Assembly (NCBI GenBank): GCA_964503685.1
Contig: CAZDAW010000016.1
Location: 1 to 46,694, forward strand
Direction: 5' to 3'
Length of the DNA: 46,694 bases
Source of the DNA: CAZDAW01 sp964503685
GTDB taxonomy: Bacteria > Chloroflexota > Anaerolineae > Anaerolineales > Anaerolineaceae
Shown here: positions 17,484 to 26,121 of the stretch, one piece after another
Numbering within the stretch: the stretch's first letter is position 1
How the letters are laid out: every line of letters starts with the position of its first letter
Notes under the pieces: generated by a model
Database searches by the model: none
Seen by the model: only the letters and a program-made list of their open reading frames with translations
Told to the model about the DNA's origin: nothing
Position numbers and translations under genes: made by a program

Positions 17484-19351
17484 ATCACTTTTTCCTGTAG
17501 AAATTGTTCAACCGTAGTATAAAAATCAATGAGAGTTTCAGTCTTGCGGAAACCATGACCCTCGCCTTCATAAAGGCGGTAAAGATATGGGATATGATGC
17601 GCTCTCAACTCTGCAACAATCGACTCGCTTTGCGCTGGCAGGACTACTTTATCATCACTGCCCTGAAAAATCGCCAGCGCATCTCGAATTTGATCAGCAT
17701 GGAAAACCGGCGACCAGTCGTGATAACGAGAAGATGCCTCTGGTAAAGATCCCACCATTGAATCCAGATAGCGTTCTTCAAATTTAAACGGCGAATTTAC
17801 CAGAGTAAACAAATTACTAACCCCATATAAACAAATCCCGGCTTTAAACAAGTTCGGGTAACGGATCAAAGCATTCAATACCGTATAGCCGCCTGCGCTC
17901 CCACCTTTGATCACCAGACGATCCGGGTCAGCAAGACCCAGTTCAATCAAAGCATGCGCGCCGCCCACCGCATCTTCTACGTCAAGCAGACCCCACTGGC
18001 CCCGAAGCGCATCCTGATAAGAGCGGCCATAACCGGTGCTCCCCCGATAATTGACATACAGCATGGCATAGCCGCGGGTGGTGAAAAATATCGTCTCGGC
18101 ATCGTAACTTGCCGTTACCTGCGAGGTCGGGCCGCCGTGAATGTAAACGATTGCGGGCGGTTTCTCATCGCACATAAACCGGCTGCTGGATGGTGCATAA
18201 TACAAACCATTCACGTCTACGCCATCAGGTGCTTTCCATCGAATTGGGCGAACGACCGGCGCATCTTCCGGCTGCAATAACTCCGCGGCGCTGCGGCGGT
18301 GAATTTCGAAACCCGATTGAGTCCACGTGACCACCTGCTCAGGAATCGACGGAGAAGAAGCCAGAAAAGCCAGTTTTTCTTCTACCGGTGAAACAGAAAT
18401 CTGCCGCAGCCAGGTATAGGGCCGGATATCGATCCGAGTCGAAAGGCCACTTTCCACTTCCACAACCCATAAAGAAGCAAAACCCTGTTCATTCCGCAGA
18501 TAATAAATCTTACGGCTATCAGGACTCCAACCATAAACCCGCAGGCCTTGCACCCAGGCGGGAAGCGCCAATACGCCCCCCTCAACAAGGATTCCCTTCT
18601 GTCCCGTTTTTAGATTTAACAAGCAGAGTTTATCCCATTCTCCCTCTGACAAGATATAACTCAGCCATGATCCATCCGGCGAGAAAGCCGGCTGGAAAAC
18701 GACGCTTTTCTGACCGCCTGCAACGGTTATCACTTCTTGAATAGAAGGTGGAATTCCATTAAGTTTTGCCAACTTTAACCGGGTTTCGTCCCAGGGCATG
18801 TTCGGGTGATCCCACTCTATCCAGGCTATTCGGTTCCCATCAGGATGCCAGACCGGCTGCATGTAAAAATCGGATCCGCCAACCAGTTGTACGGGCTGGG
18901 ATTTGCCATTGGCATCTACAATAGCAAGACTATCGATTTGTTCGCAGGTATGCACATACACCACCCACAGGCCGTCAGGAGAGAGGATTGGCGAAGCAAC
19001 CTTACCAAAAGGTGGCGTTATACCCCGACTGCCTTTCTGAGTCAATGAACATATATACAGACGGCCATCCTTTTCAGCGTAAAATACCCTTCCCTCACTG
19101 ACGATAAATTCTCCCCCGCCATAACCAACACCACCTTGCACCTTCTGTTCAGAAGTCAGGTCACGGACAGCTCCTCGGCCCGATTGACAGACCAAAACAC
19201 TGCAATCCGAACGGCCTTCCAACCAGACCAAAGTTTTCCCATCACTGTCCCATTGCACATCCCCGAAACGGAGGCTCGTTCCCATCATCTGAGGGGTGAT
19301 TGGGCTGTTCCATAGACCAAAGGGGCATAATTGCTTCTCACTTCTCATCAC
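17456..19351 (-). CDS. S9-family prolyl oligopeptidase-like peptidase
   Basis: 631 residues, no signal peptide, so cytoplasmic. The N-terminal 370 residues form a WD40/beta-propeller-like region (repeated SPDG.W motifs: LSPDGLWVVYV, FSPDGSWLSYI, WSPDSRKIYYL). The C-terminal 260 residues are an alpha/beta-hydrolase with the catalytic Ser485 in GGSAGG, Asp at 566/567 in GSDDKVV and His599 in GEGHGF. Family members remove dipeptides or N-acyl amino acids from short peptides. The start is a GTG at 19351 (ideal spacing to AGGGA) or the ATG next to it at 19348. Its start overlaps the end of the DUF4129 gene by 14 bases, so it is translationally linked to the MoxR operon. Confidence 0.92.
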   Translation of the reverse strand: MMRSEKQLCPFGLWNSPITPQMMGTSLRFGDVQWDSDGKTLVWLEGRSDCSVLVCQSGRGAVRDLTSEQKVQGGVGYGGGEFIVSEGRVFYAEKDGRLYICSLTQKGSRGITPPFGKVASPILSPDGLWVVYVHTCEQIDSLAIVDANGKSQPVQLVGGSDFYMQPVWHPDGNRIAWIEWDHPNMPWDETRLKLAKLNGIPPSIQEVITVAGGQKSVVFQPAFSPDGSWLSYILSEGEWDKLCLLNLKTGQKGILVEGGVLALPAWVQGLRVYGWSPDSRKIYYLRNEQGFASLWVVEVESGLSTRIDIRPYTWLRQISVSPVEEKLAFLASSPSIPEQVVTWTQSGFEIHRRSAAELLQPEDAPVVRPIRWKAPDGVDVNGLYYAPSSSRFMCDEKPPAIVYIHGGPTSQVTASYDAETIFFTTRGYAMLYVNYRGSTGYGRSYQDALRGQWGLLDVEDAVGGAHALIELGLADPDRLVIKGGSAGGYTVLNALIRYPNLFKAGICLYGVSNLFTLVNSPFKFEERYLDSMVGSLPEASSRYHDWSPVFHADQIRDALAIFQGSDDKVVLPAQSESIVAELRAHHIPYLYRLYEGEGHGFRKTETLIDFYTTVEQFLQEKVIYSSSFNSR

Positions 19352-20843
19352 GAATTTCCCTTTTTAAACCCCTGCGGCGCGTATAATGCTTTCGTTCATC
19401 TTTTAAATGTCTGCCATAACTTCGCAGCCGTTCCCAAACTGCTATCACATCCAGAACCTCCTGCGGTTTTTCAGGTAATTCGCCGTAGCGCACTTTTTGA
19501 TAAGCATTTGTAATTAATAATAAGCCTTCCGATTCACCTGGGAAAAGTTGTTCCAATTGAGGGACAAATTCCAGCGGTGTAACTGCCTTTGGGCGGGATT
19601 TGCCAAGATCGTCACATAAAATCATCAGCCGCATATAAATTCGGCGAATGTGCGCCGAAGCCAGTAACTGGCCCGCACGACCCAATCGTCTATCACGCCG
19701 GCCGCGCATAAAGGCTTTCAATAATGTCCAATTAACAAAAGCCGGGAGGGGAATTAAGTTTTCCTCACTTGCCAGTTTCCTCTTCCACTGCCGCCAGCGC
19801 AGCCTGGCAAGAATAATTAAAATCACTCCCAATAAAATTAGCCAGGGTACCAGAGGTTTTACATAATTTATGTAAGAAAAAATTCCGTCAAACAGCGAAC
19901 TTTTTGCCAATCCAGCAAATTGAGCCAACAAACCCCGCAGCGGGCCCAAAACATCACTCCCCATAACCACAGCGAGGAATCGCTGGATTAATGGAGAAAT
20001 CCATATTAAAAACAACAAGAGGGGTATTAAAAGCAACAGTGAAACTGCTGCAAAAGCTATCAACAAATAGAAGAGGATGGTCGTAAAAATCGTCGCTATC
20101 TTTAGATCAATCACCCGACTGGCCAACAATGCAATGAAAATGACCATCAAGGAAGCTGCCAATAATCCTAGGCTCCAGTTCAGCTTGAAGGGCGGTAATC
20201 TTCCACCGCGCAGATCACTGAGCCGGGCAATACGGGCAACGCTCATTCCAATCAATCCTATAAAAATAAAAGCATAAAGGAAAAACGCGACGCGGGCCGG
20301 AAACATCCGGTTGTACACCATGCCATATAACAATATTGATAGCAACCCAAATTGAAAACTGGCGATCGCATCGTAAATATCCTGAACTCGACGCGCAATC
20401 GAAACAGCGCGCCAGACTAATAAAATAATCGCAAGTAAATGCCAGAACTCACGCAATTCGTTGAATTCCAGGAGTGCGTGTGCTGGCCGGGTAAACAATT
20501 CCCCGAAGCTAATCGCTTCTCCATGATACACCAGTATACGCAGGCTGATCATCAGGCAGGCAAAAATCCAACTGGCAAATACCACCACCCGGATAACCAT
20601 GCGCCATTTACTATTGTTGAGGAGACGCGCCAGATAATGACTACATAGAAGAACACAACCCAGCGCCAGCGCTACTAACCAATCGTTCGCCCAGTTCGTA
20701 GAAAGCGCCACATACCAGGCTGTCACCCACAGCAATTCCATGAGCATGATCAATAACCCCACCAGCTCTGTCCATATCTGCAAATGATTAAAACGGGAAT
20801 TTTTTGGGGTTTTTTGCATCACAGCCTCAGGGTCAAAGTTCAC
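19338..20843 (-). CDS. multi-pass membrane protein with C-terminal DUF4129 domain
   Basis: 501 residues. Roughly residues 25-355 hold many hydrophobic segments (for example LVGLLIMLMELLWVTAWYVA and WLILLGVILIILARLRW), then a basic linker and a cytoplasmic DUF4129 segment (TPLEFVPQLEQLFP, ITNAYQKVRYGELP). DUF4129 is usually the tail of a TgpA-like transglutaminase protein or a neighbour of one; no transglutaminase Cys/His/Asp core is seen here. The annotated GTG overlaps the DUF58 stop by four bases; an ATG at 20819 with GAGG five bases upstream is an equally good start. Function unknown; it completes a MoxR-DUF58-DUF4129 set. Confidence 0.78.
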   Translation of the reverse strand: MNFDPEAVMQKTPKNSRFNHLQIWTELVGLLIMLMELLWVTAWYVALSTNWANDWLVALALGCVLLCSHYLARLLNNSKWRMVIRVVVFASWIFACLMISLRILVYHGEAISFGELFTRPAHALLEFNELREFWHLLAIILLVWRAVSIARRVQDIYDAIASFQFGLLSILLYGMVYNRMFPARVAFFLYAFIFIGLIGMSVARIARLSDLRGGRLPPFKLNWSLGLLAASLMVIFIALLASRVIDLKIATIFTTILFYLLIAFAAVSLLLLIPLLLFLIWISPLIQRFLAVVMGSDVLGPLRGLLAQFAGLAKSSLFDGIFSYINYVKPLVPWLILLGVILIILARLRWRQWKRKLASEENLIPLPAFVNWTLLKAFMRGRRDRRLGRAGQLLASAHIRRIYMRLMILCDDLGKSRPKAVTPLEFVPQLEQLFPGESEGLLLITNAYQKVRYGELPEKPQEVLDVIAVWERLRSYGRHLKDERKHYTRRRGLKREIRDEK

Positions 20844-22030
20844 TTCTTCTCAAAAGGAATATGAACTGTCCGAATACCCGGCAAATCAGGAGGCGGAATT
20901 GCGTCCAACGAGATGATCGTCGTATGCTTATGATAGCGCCGCAGGCGTAAGAAAGTTTCGATTAAGGCGGCTGGCAATAATGCCGTCACAGCAATCAGAG
21001 TGGCGCCAAATGGCAACTGCGGTAATGATCTGCCAAGATAAGCCTCGAAAGGCATCACTGTATATGGAGTAATACTGGCAAGCGATTGCAACAAAAGAGC
21101 CAGGTGTTCCGTTGAGCAACCCGGCAAAATTCGCAAAGGGCGGTCTGACTGCATTACATAACTATTCGACAGCAAACCGACCGAATAACCAGCTTGAATC
21201 CCCTCATAGACGAGCGTGGCGCATACTTTTATGAGATACTCAAACAGCTCCTGGTAAATACCCATCCAGGGTTGCGACGATGTACTGATATTCAAACAAA
21301 CCATCAAGACTCGTGATGATACGGGTTGGTAAACTTTAACCTGCAAACTGCCCGTTCGAGCGGTTGCATTCCAATGTATTCGCCGGAAGTCATCTTCAGG
21401 TTGATAGGGGCGCACGCCAATCGTTCGGTTGGGGTCTTCAAACACCCTCCTTCTCGAACGCAATTCGCCGAAGGGATCTTCTGTTGGCAAATTCAGTGAT
21501 TGTAATGGTAAGAGTTCGGGAAAAACGGTCAAATATTCCGGTTTGCCCACCTCCAGTGTTCGCTCATAAAGACCAAATAAATCGCCCGATTCGAGCGTAA
21601 CCGGACCGATTGGATAATAGCCGCGCCGGCGAAATAACAGAGTGTAATCGCGGATTGTTTTTTCAAACCAACGGAAACTGTAAAGGTTTACCAATAACCC
21701 CTGATCATGGCTATATGACGGCGCCAACACATCTTCATTCTCCGGCGCTACAGCACGATTCCAGGGATCGATGGTACGCAGCCAGGATACCGGCAACCAT
21801 TTGCGGTTTTCGACAATAATTTTCAGGGGTGTTCTTTCACCCGGAAAACCCCGGTGGTAATGTAAACGGCGTTGATAAACCAGGTTATCCAATGAATGAC
21901 GCCGCCATAAATACGCCAATCCAATAACTACCGCCACTACAACCGAGAATGTAATCAACCAGGGAGACGGAAAAATTGCCCCCAAGAAGAACAAGATGAT
22001 CAAGAAAGGAATCCAACGGCTAAGAGACAC
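20840..22030 (-). CDS. DUF58 domain protein
   Basis: 396 residues starting at a GTG. Two N-terminal membrane segments (about 8-45, FLIILFFLGAIFPSPW then a second), followed by a beta-rich outer part and the DUF58 signature at about residues 205-240 (RPYQPEDDFRRIHWNATAR). The C-terminal part resembles a von Willebrand A-like fold (LMVCLNIS in place of a classical MIDAS). DUF58 proteins occur next to MoxR ATPases, which are thought to remodel or activate them. The gap to moxR is three bases and it overlaps the DUF4129 gene, so the three are one operon. Biochemical role unknown. Confidence 0.9.
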   Translation of the reverse strand: MSLSRWIPFLIILFFLGAIFPSPWLITFSVVVAVVIGLAYLWRRHSLDNLVYQRRLHYHRGFPGERTPLKIIVENRKWLPVSWLRTIDPWNRAVAPENEDVLAPSYSHDQGLLVNLYSFRWFEKTIRDYTLLFRRRGYYPIGPVTLESGDLFGLYERTLEVGKPEYLTVFPELLPLQSLNLPTEDPFGELRSRRRVFEDPNRTIGVRPYQPEDDFRRIHWNATARTGSLQVKVYQPVSSRVLMVCLNISTSSQPWMGIYQELFEYLIKVCATLVYEGIQAGYSVGLLSNSYVMQSDRPLRILPGCSTEHLALLLQSLASITPYTVMPFEAYLGRSLPQLPFGATLIAVTALLPAALIETFLRLRRYHKHTTIISLDAIPPPDLPGIRTVHIPFEKK

Positions 22031-22033
22031 AAC

Positions 22034-22969
22034 TCAGGCCTCTACAGGAACTGCAACTGAGGAAACAATATCCGCAACCAACTCACTGGATTTTCTACCG
22101 CGCAATTCAGCCTGCGCTGAAACAATCAAGCGATGGCGCAATACGGGTGGAGCAATATATTTGACATCGTCCGGTAAAACATAGTCGCGCTCGTGAATAG
22201 CCGCCCAAGCCTGGGCTGACTGGTATAACGCCAGGGTAGCGCGCGGGCTGGCGCCCAGTTGAATCTCATGGTTCTCACGCGTGGTTCTGGCTATCTGCAC
22301 AATATAATCCCGAACCGATTCTTCCACCCTGATTTGACGGCGCTTTTTCTGCAACGCCAGAATTTCCTCAGGCGTAACAACGGCCTGTAAATCTGGCAAA
22401 GGGTCATCCACGCGGAAACGTTCCAAGATGTCATTTTCTTCACTGCGCGTGGGATACCCGATCGCAATATGCATGAGAAAGCGGTCAATTTGCGCTTCAG
22501 GAAGAGGGAAAGTCCCCTCCAATTCGACCGGGTTCTGCGTAGCGAGCACCAAAAAAGGGCGCGGCAATAAACGGGTGACCCCGTCCACCGTCACCTGATG
22601 TTCTTGCATGGCCTCAAGTAATGCCGACTGGGTACGCGGCGTGGCGCGATTGATCTCGTCTGCCAATACAATCTGGCTCATCAACGGCCCCGGGCGAAAT
22701 TCGAATTCCTGATTCTTGAGGTTAAACCAGCTTAACCCTGTAATATCTGACGGCAACAAGTCTGGGGTAAATTGAATACGCCGGAATGTGCAACCTAATG
22801 AAGCTGCCAACGCCCGCGCCAGAGTCGTCTTGCCTGTACCGGGAACGTCCTCTAACAAAATATGACCTTCACAAAGGACAGCCGCTAATAAAAGCTCGAT
22901 GACTTCTTCTTTACCAACAATAACTTTTTGTATATTTTGCACGACACGTTGGATGATAGATTGCGTCAT
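22034..22969 (-). CDS. MoxR-family AAA+ ATPase
   Basis: 311 residues. Walker A EDVPGTGKTTLARALA (about 38-52), Walker B and following block LADEINRATPRTQSALLEAMQE, sensor TQNPVELEGTFPLPEAQIDRF and a C-terminal AAA lid with GASPRA. MoxR ATPases act as chaperones for VWA/DUF58 partners, and the partner gene follows by three bases. The start is supported by GAGGG five bases before the ATG. It is the first gene of a four-gene minus-strand operon and is divergent from the polyphosphate kinase genes. Confidence 0.94.
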   Translation of the reverse strand: MTQSIIQRVVQNIQKVIVGKEEVIELLLAAVLCEGHILLEDVPGTGKTTLARALAASLGCTFRRIQFTPDLLPSDITGLSWFNLKNQEFEFRPGPLMSQIVLADEINRATPRTQSALLEAMQEHQVTVDGVTRLLPRPFLVLATQNPVELEGTFPLPEAQIDRFLMHIAIGYPTRSEENDILERFRVDDPLPDLQAVVTPEEILALQKKRRQIRVEESVRDYIVQIARTTRENHEIQLGASPRATLALYQSAQAWAAIHERDYVLPDDVKYIAPPVLRHRLIVSAQAELRGRKSSELVADIVSSVAVPVEA

Positions 22970-23035
22970 GATGCCCTCTCTTCCATCTTATAAGATTTTA
23001 TCACGGCATTCAAGAAAACTAACTCCAGAAAGTAC

Positions 23036-23064
23036 TTGACGCTGATAATCTACTATCCTAAACT
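23036..23064 (+). promoter_or_regulatory. promoter of the PPK2 gene pair
   Basis: TTGACG (23036-23041) and TAAACT (23059-23064) are spaced by 17 bases, 45 bases before the first PPK2 ATG. No Pho-box-like tandem repeat is seen in this 139-base divergent region, so direct PhoB control of these genes is not supported by the sequence. Confidence 0.5.
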
Positions 23065-23108
23065 GGTATATACAAGCAATCATCTCAAATCGATTACCCG
23101 GAGGAAAG

Positions 23109-23951
23109 ATGCTGGAAAATATCGATTTAACCAGAAAGTTACCCAAAGAAACCTACAAAACTCAACTTCCCGACCTTCGTAATTATCTATACAGCCTACA
23201 AAAAGCCTGTTGGGATGCCACAATTCCGACCGTCATTCTTTTTGAAGGATGGGATGCAGCCGGCAAAGGCACAGCAATCAATTTGTTAACCCAACGGCTT
23301 GACCCACGCGGTTTCAAACTCTACCCAATCCAGGCGCCCCGTACAACCGAAACGCATTTACCCTGGTTATGGCGCTTCTGGTTAAAACTGCCCAATTATG
23401 GGGAAATGGCAATCTTTGATCGAAGCTGGTATGGACGGGTCTTAGTTGAACGGGTCGAAAAATTCACCCCTAAAAGTGAGTGGCGCAAAGCCTATCGGGA
23501 TATATCCGATTTTGAAAGAACGATCGTCGATGATGGTTACACGCTCGTAAAATTCTTTTTACACATCAGTAAGGAAGAACAAAGAAAGCGATTCAAAAAA
23601 CTGGAAAAGGATACTCTTAAGAGTTGGCATGTTCAACCTGAAGATTGGGAGCATCACCGCAAATATGACGAATATCTCATCGCCGCTGAGGAAATGTTAG
23701 AGCGTACTGAAACAGAATGGGCGCCCTGGACAATTATCGAAGCAACCGACCGGTATTGGGCGCGAATCAAAATCTACGAGACAATTATCCGCTGCATGGA
23801 AGAAGCATTACAAAAATCGGGTAAACCCCTCCCAACCAGACCACCCACAAACCATAACGACAATGACACCGATGCAGACCTGGCCGAAGATATATCCGAT
23901 AAGAATATCGACTTGGAAAAACAGGAGGGATTGAATGTTAGAAAAAGTTGA
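23109..23951 (+). CDS. ppk2: polyphosphate kinase 2 family protein (first of two)
   Basis: 280 residues. P-loop EGWDAAGKG (46-54), the conserved RLDPRGFKL, WLWRFW and the Walker B/lid-side block DRSWYGR (104-110) define PPK2, which transfers phosphate between polyphosphate and nucleoside mono- or diphosphates. GGAGG lies five bases before the ATG. The last 40 residues are acidic (DNDTDADLAEDISDKN) and differ from the second copy. It overlaps the next PPK2 gene by 17 bases. In P. aeruginosa PAP two such domains are fused in one chain for polyphosphate:AMP phosphotransfer; here they are separate. AMP or ADP preference (class I, II or III) cannot be fixed from motifs alone. Confidence 0.92.
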   Translation: MLENIDLTRKLPKETYKTQLPDLRNYLYSLQKACWDATIPTVILFEGWDAAGKGTAINLLTQRLDPRGFKLYPIQAPRTTETHLPWLWRFWLKLPNYGEMAIFDRSWYGRVLVERVEKFTPKSEWRKAYRDISDFERTIVDDGYTLVKFFLHISKEEQRKRFKKLEKDTLKSWHVQPEDWEHHRKYDEYLIAAEEMLERTETEWAPWTIIEATDRYWARIKIYETIIRCMEEALQKSGKPLPTRPPTNHNDNDTDADLAEDISDKNIDLEKQEGLNVRKS

Positions 23952-24702
23952 TCTATCTAAAAAAATATCTCCTGAAGAATACCGCAAGGAGCTCATCCAT
24001 TACCAGATGCAATTGAGAGCTTTAGGCTATCAACTCTATGTTCAAAAGAGATCACTGCTCATTGTTTACGAAGGATGGGACGCATCAGGTAAAGGGGGAA
24101 ATATCAAGCGTGTTACAGAAAAGCTTGACCCGCGCGGTTACGAAGTCAATTCGATTGCTGCACCAACAGGAGAGGACCGCACCCACCATTATCTCTGGCG
24201 CTTCTGGCGGCGGCTTAAACCACCTGATGAAAAACAGATCATCATCTTTGATAGAAGCTGGTACGGACGCGTCATGGTCGAACGCGTAGAAGGTTTCTGT
24301 AATGAAGCTGCATGGAAACGCGCCTATCGCGAAATCAACGAATTCGAACGGCAACTCGTCGATTCTGGAACAATTATTGTCAAGTTTTGGATACACATCA
24401 GCAACGAAGAGCAATTACGCCGCTTTGAAGAACGCCAAAAAGATCCTTATAAAGCCTGGAAATTGACCAGCGAGGATTGGCGCAATCGTGATAAATGGAA
24501 ACAATACGAACAGGCTGTTGAAGAGATGCTGGTCAAAACCAGTACGCTGACAGCTCCCTGGTCAATCATTGAGGGGAATGATAAGTTGTATGCGCGTATC
24601 AAAACGTTGCGGATTCTAGTCGAAGTGTTAACCCGAGAATTGGGAATTTCCTCTAAAGGAATCAAGACAGATCATCAACCCAAGCGCAAAAACAAGAATT
24701 AA
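23935..24702 (+). CDS. ppk2: polyphosphate kinase 2 family protein (second of two)
   Basis: 255 residues, clearly a paralogue of the preceding protein (both begin MLE..DL..K..PE.Y). P-loop EGWDASGKG (46-54), KLDPRGYEV, YLWRFW and FDRSWYGR (105-112) are all intact, so both copies look catalytically competent. Translation starts inside the end of the first gene and has an excellent AGGAGG six bases before its ATG, which argues for independent and efficient initiation. Its C-terminus is basic (QPKRKNKN), the opposite of the acidic tail of copy one. It ends three bases from the stop of the convergent HD gene. A hetero-oligomer of the two is a reasonable guess. Confidence 0.92.
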   Translation: MLEKVDLSKKISPEEYRKELIHYQMQLRALGYQLYVQKRSLLIVYEGWDASGKGGNIKRVTEKLDPRGYEVNSIAAPTGEDRTHHYLWRFWRRLKPPDEKQIIIFDRSWYGRVMVERVEGFCNEAAWKRAYREINEFERQLVDSGTIIVKFWIHISNEEQLRRFEERQKDPYKAWKLTSEDWRNRDKWKQYEQAVEEMLVKTSTLTAPWSIIEGNDKLYARIKTLRILVEVLTRELGISSKGIKTDHQPKRKNKN

Positions 24703-24705
24703 TTA

Positions 24706-25329
24706 TCAGATCACTTTCCATTCAATGACCAGTTCTCTCTTGAATACTTTTTGAAATAAATCTCCTTTTTTAAGCGCGGCCTGGCGATCGATATCGCTTG
24801 GATAACTGGCCTCGCACCAGACAATAATCTGCTGGCTTGCAAACTGACAATAAAGATCTTTTACCAATCGCTCGTGACTATAATCCAACCCATCGGCCAC
24901 TCGTAACAAAGCCGCTAAAGATGAAACAATTTTTTGCTCCATTAAATCGAGAGCAGCATAACTATCATGCGCTTTATCCGGCAATGCTTTACGGTGATAG
25001 CGCGCGATTGAACCGATAATCAATCGCTCTTTTTGGTCAAAGGGCAAAAGCGGGGTCGATAGAATTATCCGTAAGGCGGTCTTATGATGCGCTTTTCTAC
25101 CCTCAATCCAGCCAATATCATGGAGTATGGCAGCGTATCTCAACCAATCACGTTCCACATCATTTAATTCATGCAGCGATTTCAATTCATCGAATAGTTT
25201 CAATGCCAGCTTCTCAACCTGGTGAGTATGTACAGCGTCATAGTTGCATGTCTCAGCCAGATTTAACACTGCCTTTAAGTCATCTTCCCCGGATTGAATT
25301 CCTGATTCCATCTTGAGTCTTTCTTTCAT
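24706..25329 (-). CDS. stand-alone HD domain protein resembling the Ppx/GppA C-terminal domain
   Basis: 207 residues. The metal-binding HD pattern is visible: HTHQVEKLALKLFDEL near residue 37, AAILHDIGW at about 70-78, HHKTALRII, and RYHRKALPDK, followed by LRVADGLDYS. This order and spacing match the C-terminal HD region of exopolyphosphatase/pppGpp phosphatase (Ppx/GppA), but the actin-like catalytic domains are absent, so it is not a complete Ppx. It may hydrolyse a phosphate-containing nucleotide or simply bind. It is the last gene of the minus-strand phosphate cluster, 15 bases after the phosphoesterase gene. Start at 25329 or 25311; neither has a strong Shine-Dalgarno. Confidence 0.82.
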   Translation of the reverse strand: MKERLKMESGIQSGEDDLKAVLNLAETCNYDAVHTHQVEKLALKLFDELKSLHELNDVERDWLRYAAILHDIGWIEGRKAHHKTALRIILSTPLLPFDQKERLIIGSIARYHRKALPDKAHDSYAALDLMEQKIVSSLAALLRVADGLDYSHERLVKDLYCQFASQQIIVWCEASYPSDIDRQAALKKGDLFQKVFKRELVIEWKVI

Positions 25330-25344
25330 TTGAGGTTGAAGAGA

Positions 25345-26121
25345 TTATTCCTCTTTCCCTTTCTCTAAAGGCTCATTTTCTTTACCAGAATTATCCTGAA
25401 CTATCGAGTCGAGATTTTTCCCTTGAAGCACCATTTGAGCAAATTCTTCGGGTAAATGATGCTCACGAATCGCCGCGACCGCTTTCTCGACATCATATTC
25501 AACGCGGTAATGTTCAACCTCAAATACTTTGGTGCTGATCTTCAAAACTGCGTACGAAGCCCGTGGGTCGCCGTCGTCAGGACGTCCAACGCTGCCCGGG
25601 TTGATATAATAAACTTCGCCAACTTTGCGCACGAATGGAATATGCGAATGACCCACTACGATTACATCCGCCTTAGCTTTTTCTGCCATTTTGGCAAGAT
25701 AATCTTCCGGCGTGTCAGGCGTCAAATGTTCTTTTATGGAACGCGGGCTGCCATGAGTTAAAAGAACCCGATACGAACCCAACCCAATCCAGCAATTACG
25801 CGGTAAAGACCGCAAATACTTACGACTTTTCTTCGAAAGATGTTTATAAGCCCATTTGAATGCCTGCCACTTTTGAGGCGTTTTCTTCTTCCATTGTTCC
25901 AACTTCTTCTTCACCTTCAAAACTTTGCGATCGTAATTACCTATAACACTGGTTATGTCATCTCGCTTCAAACGCTGGACAACTTCATCTGGGTAAGCTC
26001 CGTAGCCGACGAAATCACCCACATTCCATATCGCATCCACGCCTTTTTTAGCTGCATCTGCGAGGACAGCTTCCAAAGCTGGTAAATTTCCATGAACATC
26101 CCCAATTAAAGCCACTTTCAT
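25345..26121 (-). CDS. calcineurin-like metallophosphoesterase (YfcE/MJ0936-like)
   Basis: 258 residues with the whole binuclear-metal set: D8 and H10 in GDVHGN, D36 in GDFVGYG, GNYDRK, THGSP and GHSHIPF, then the family GSVGRPDDGDPRASYAVL. Small cytoplasmic members of this family cut phosphodiesters or phosphomonoesters; the true substrate here is unknown. A lysine-rich segment at about residues 70-105 (KVKKKLEQWKKKTPQKW) is an insertion not usual in the short YfcE proteins and could bind an anion such as polyphosphate. Its start overlaps the CHAD stop by four bases (ATGA), so the two are translationally coupled. Confidence 0.9.
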   Translation of the reverse strand: MKVALIGDVHGNLPALEAVLADAAKKGVDAIWNVGDFVGYGAYPDEVVQRLKRDDITSVIGNYDRKVLKVKKKLEQWKKKTPQKWQAFKWAYKHLSKKSRKYLRSLPRNCWIGLGSYRVLLTHGSPRSIKEHLTPDTPEDYLAKMAEKAKADVIVVGHSHIPFVRKVGEVYYINPGSVGRPDDGDPRASYAVLKISTKVFEVEHYRVEYDVEKAVAAIREHHLPEEFAQMVLQGKNLDSIVQDNSGKENEPLEKGKEE

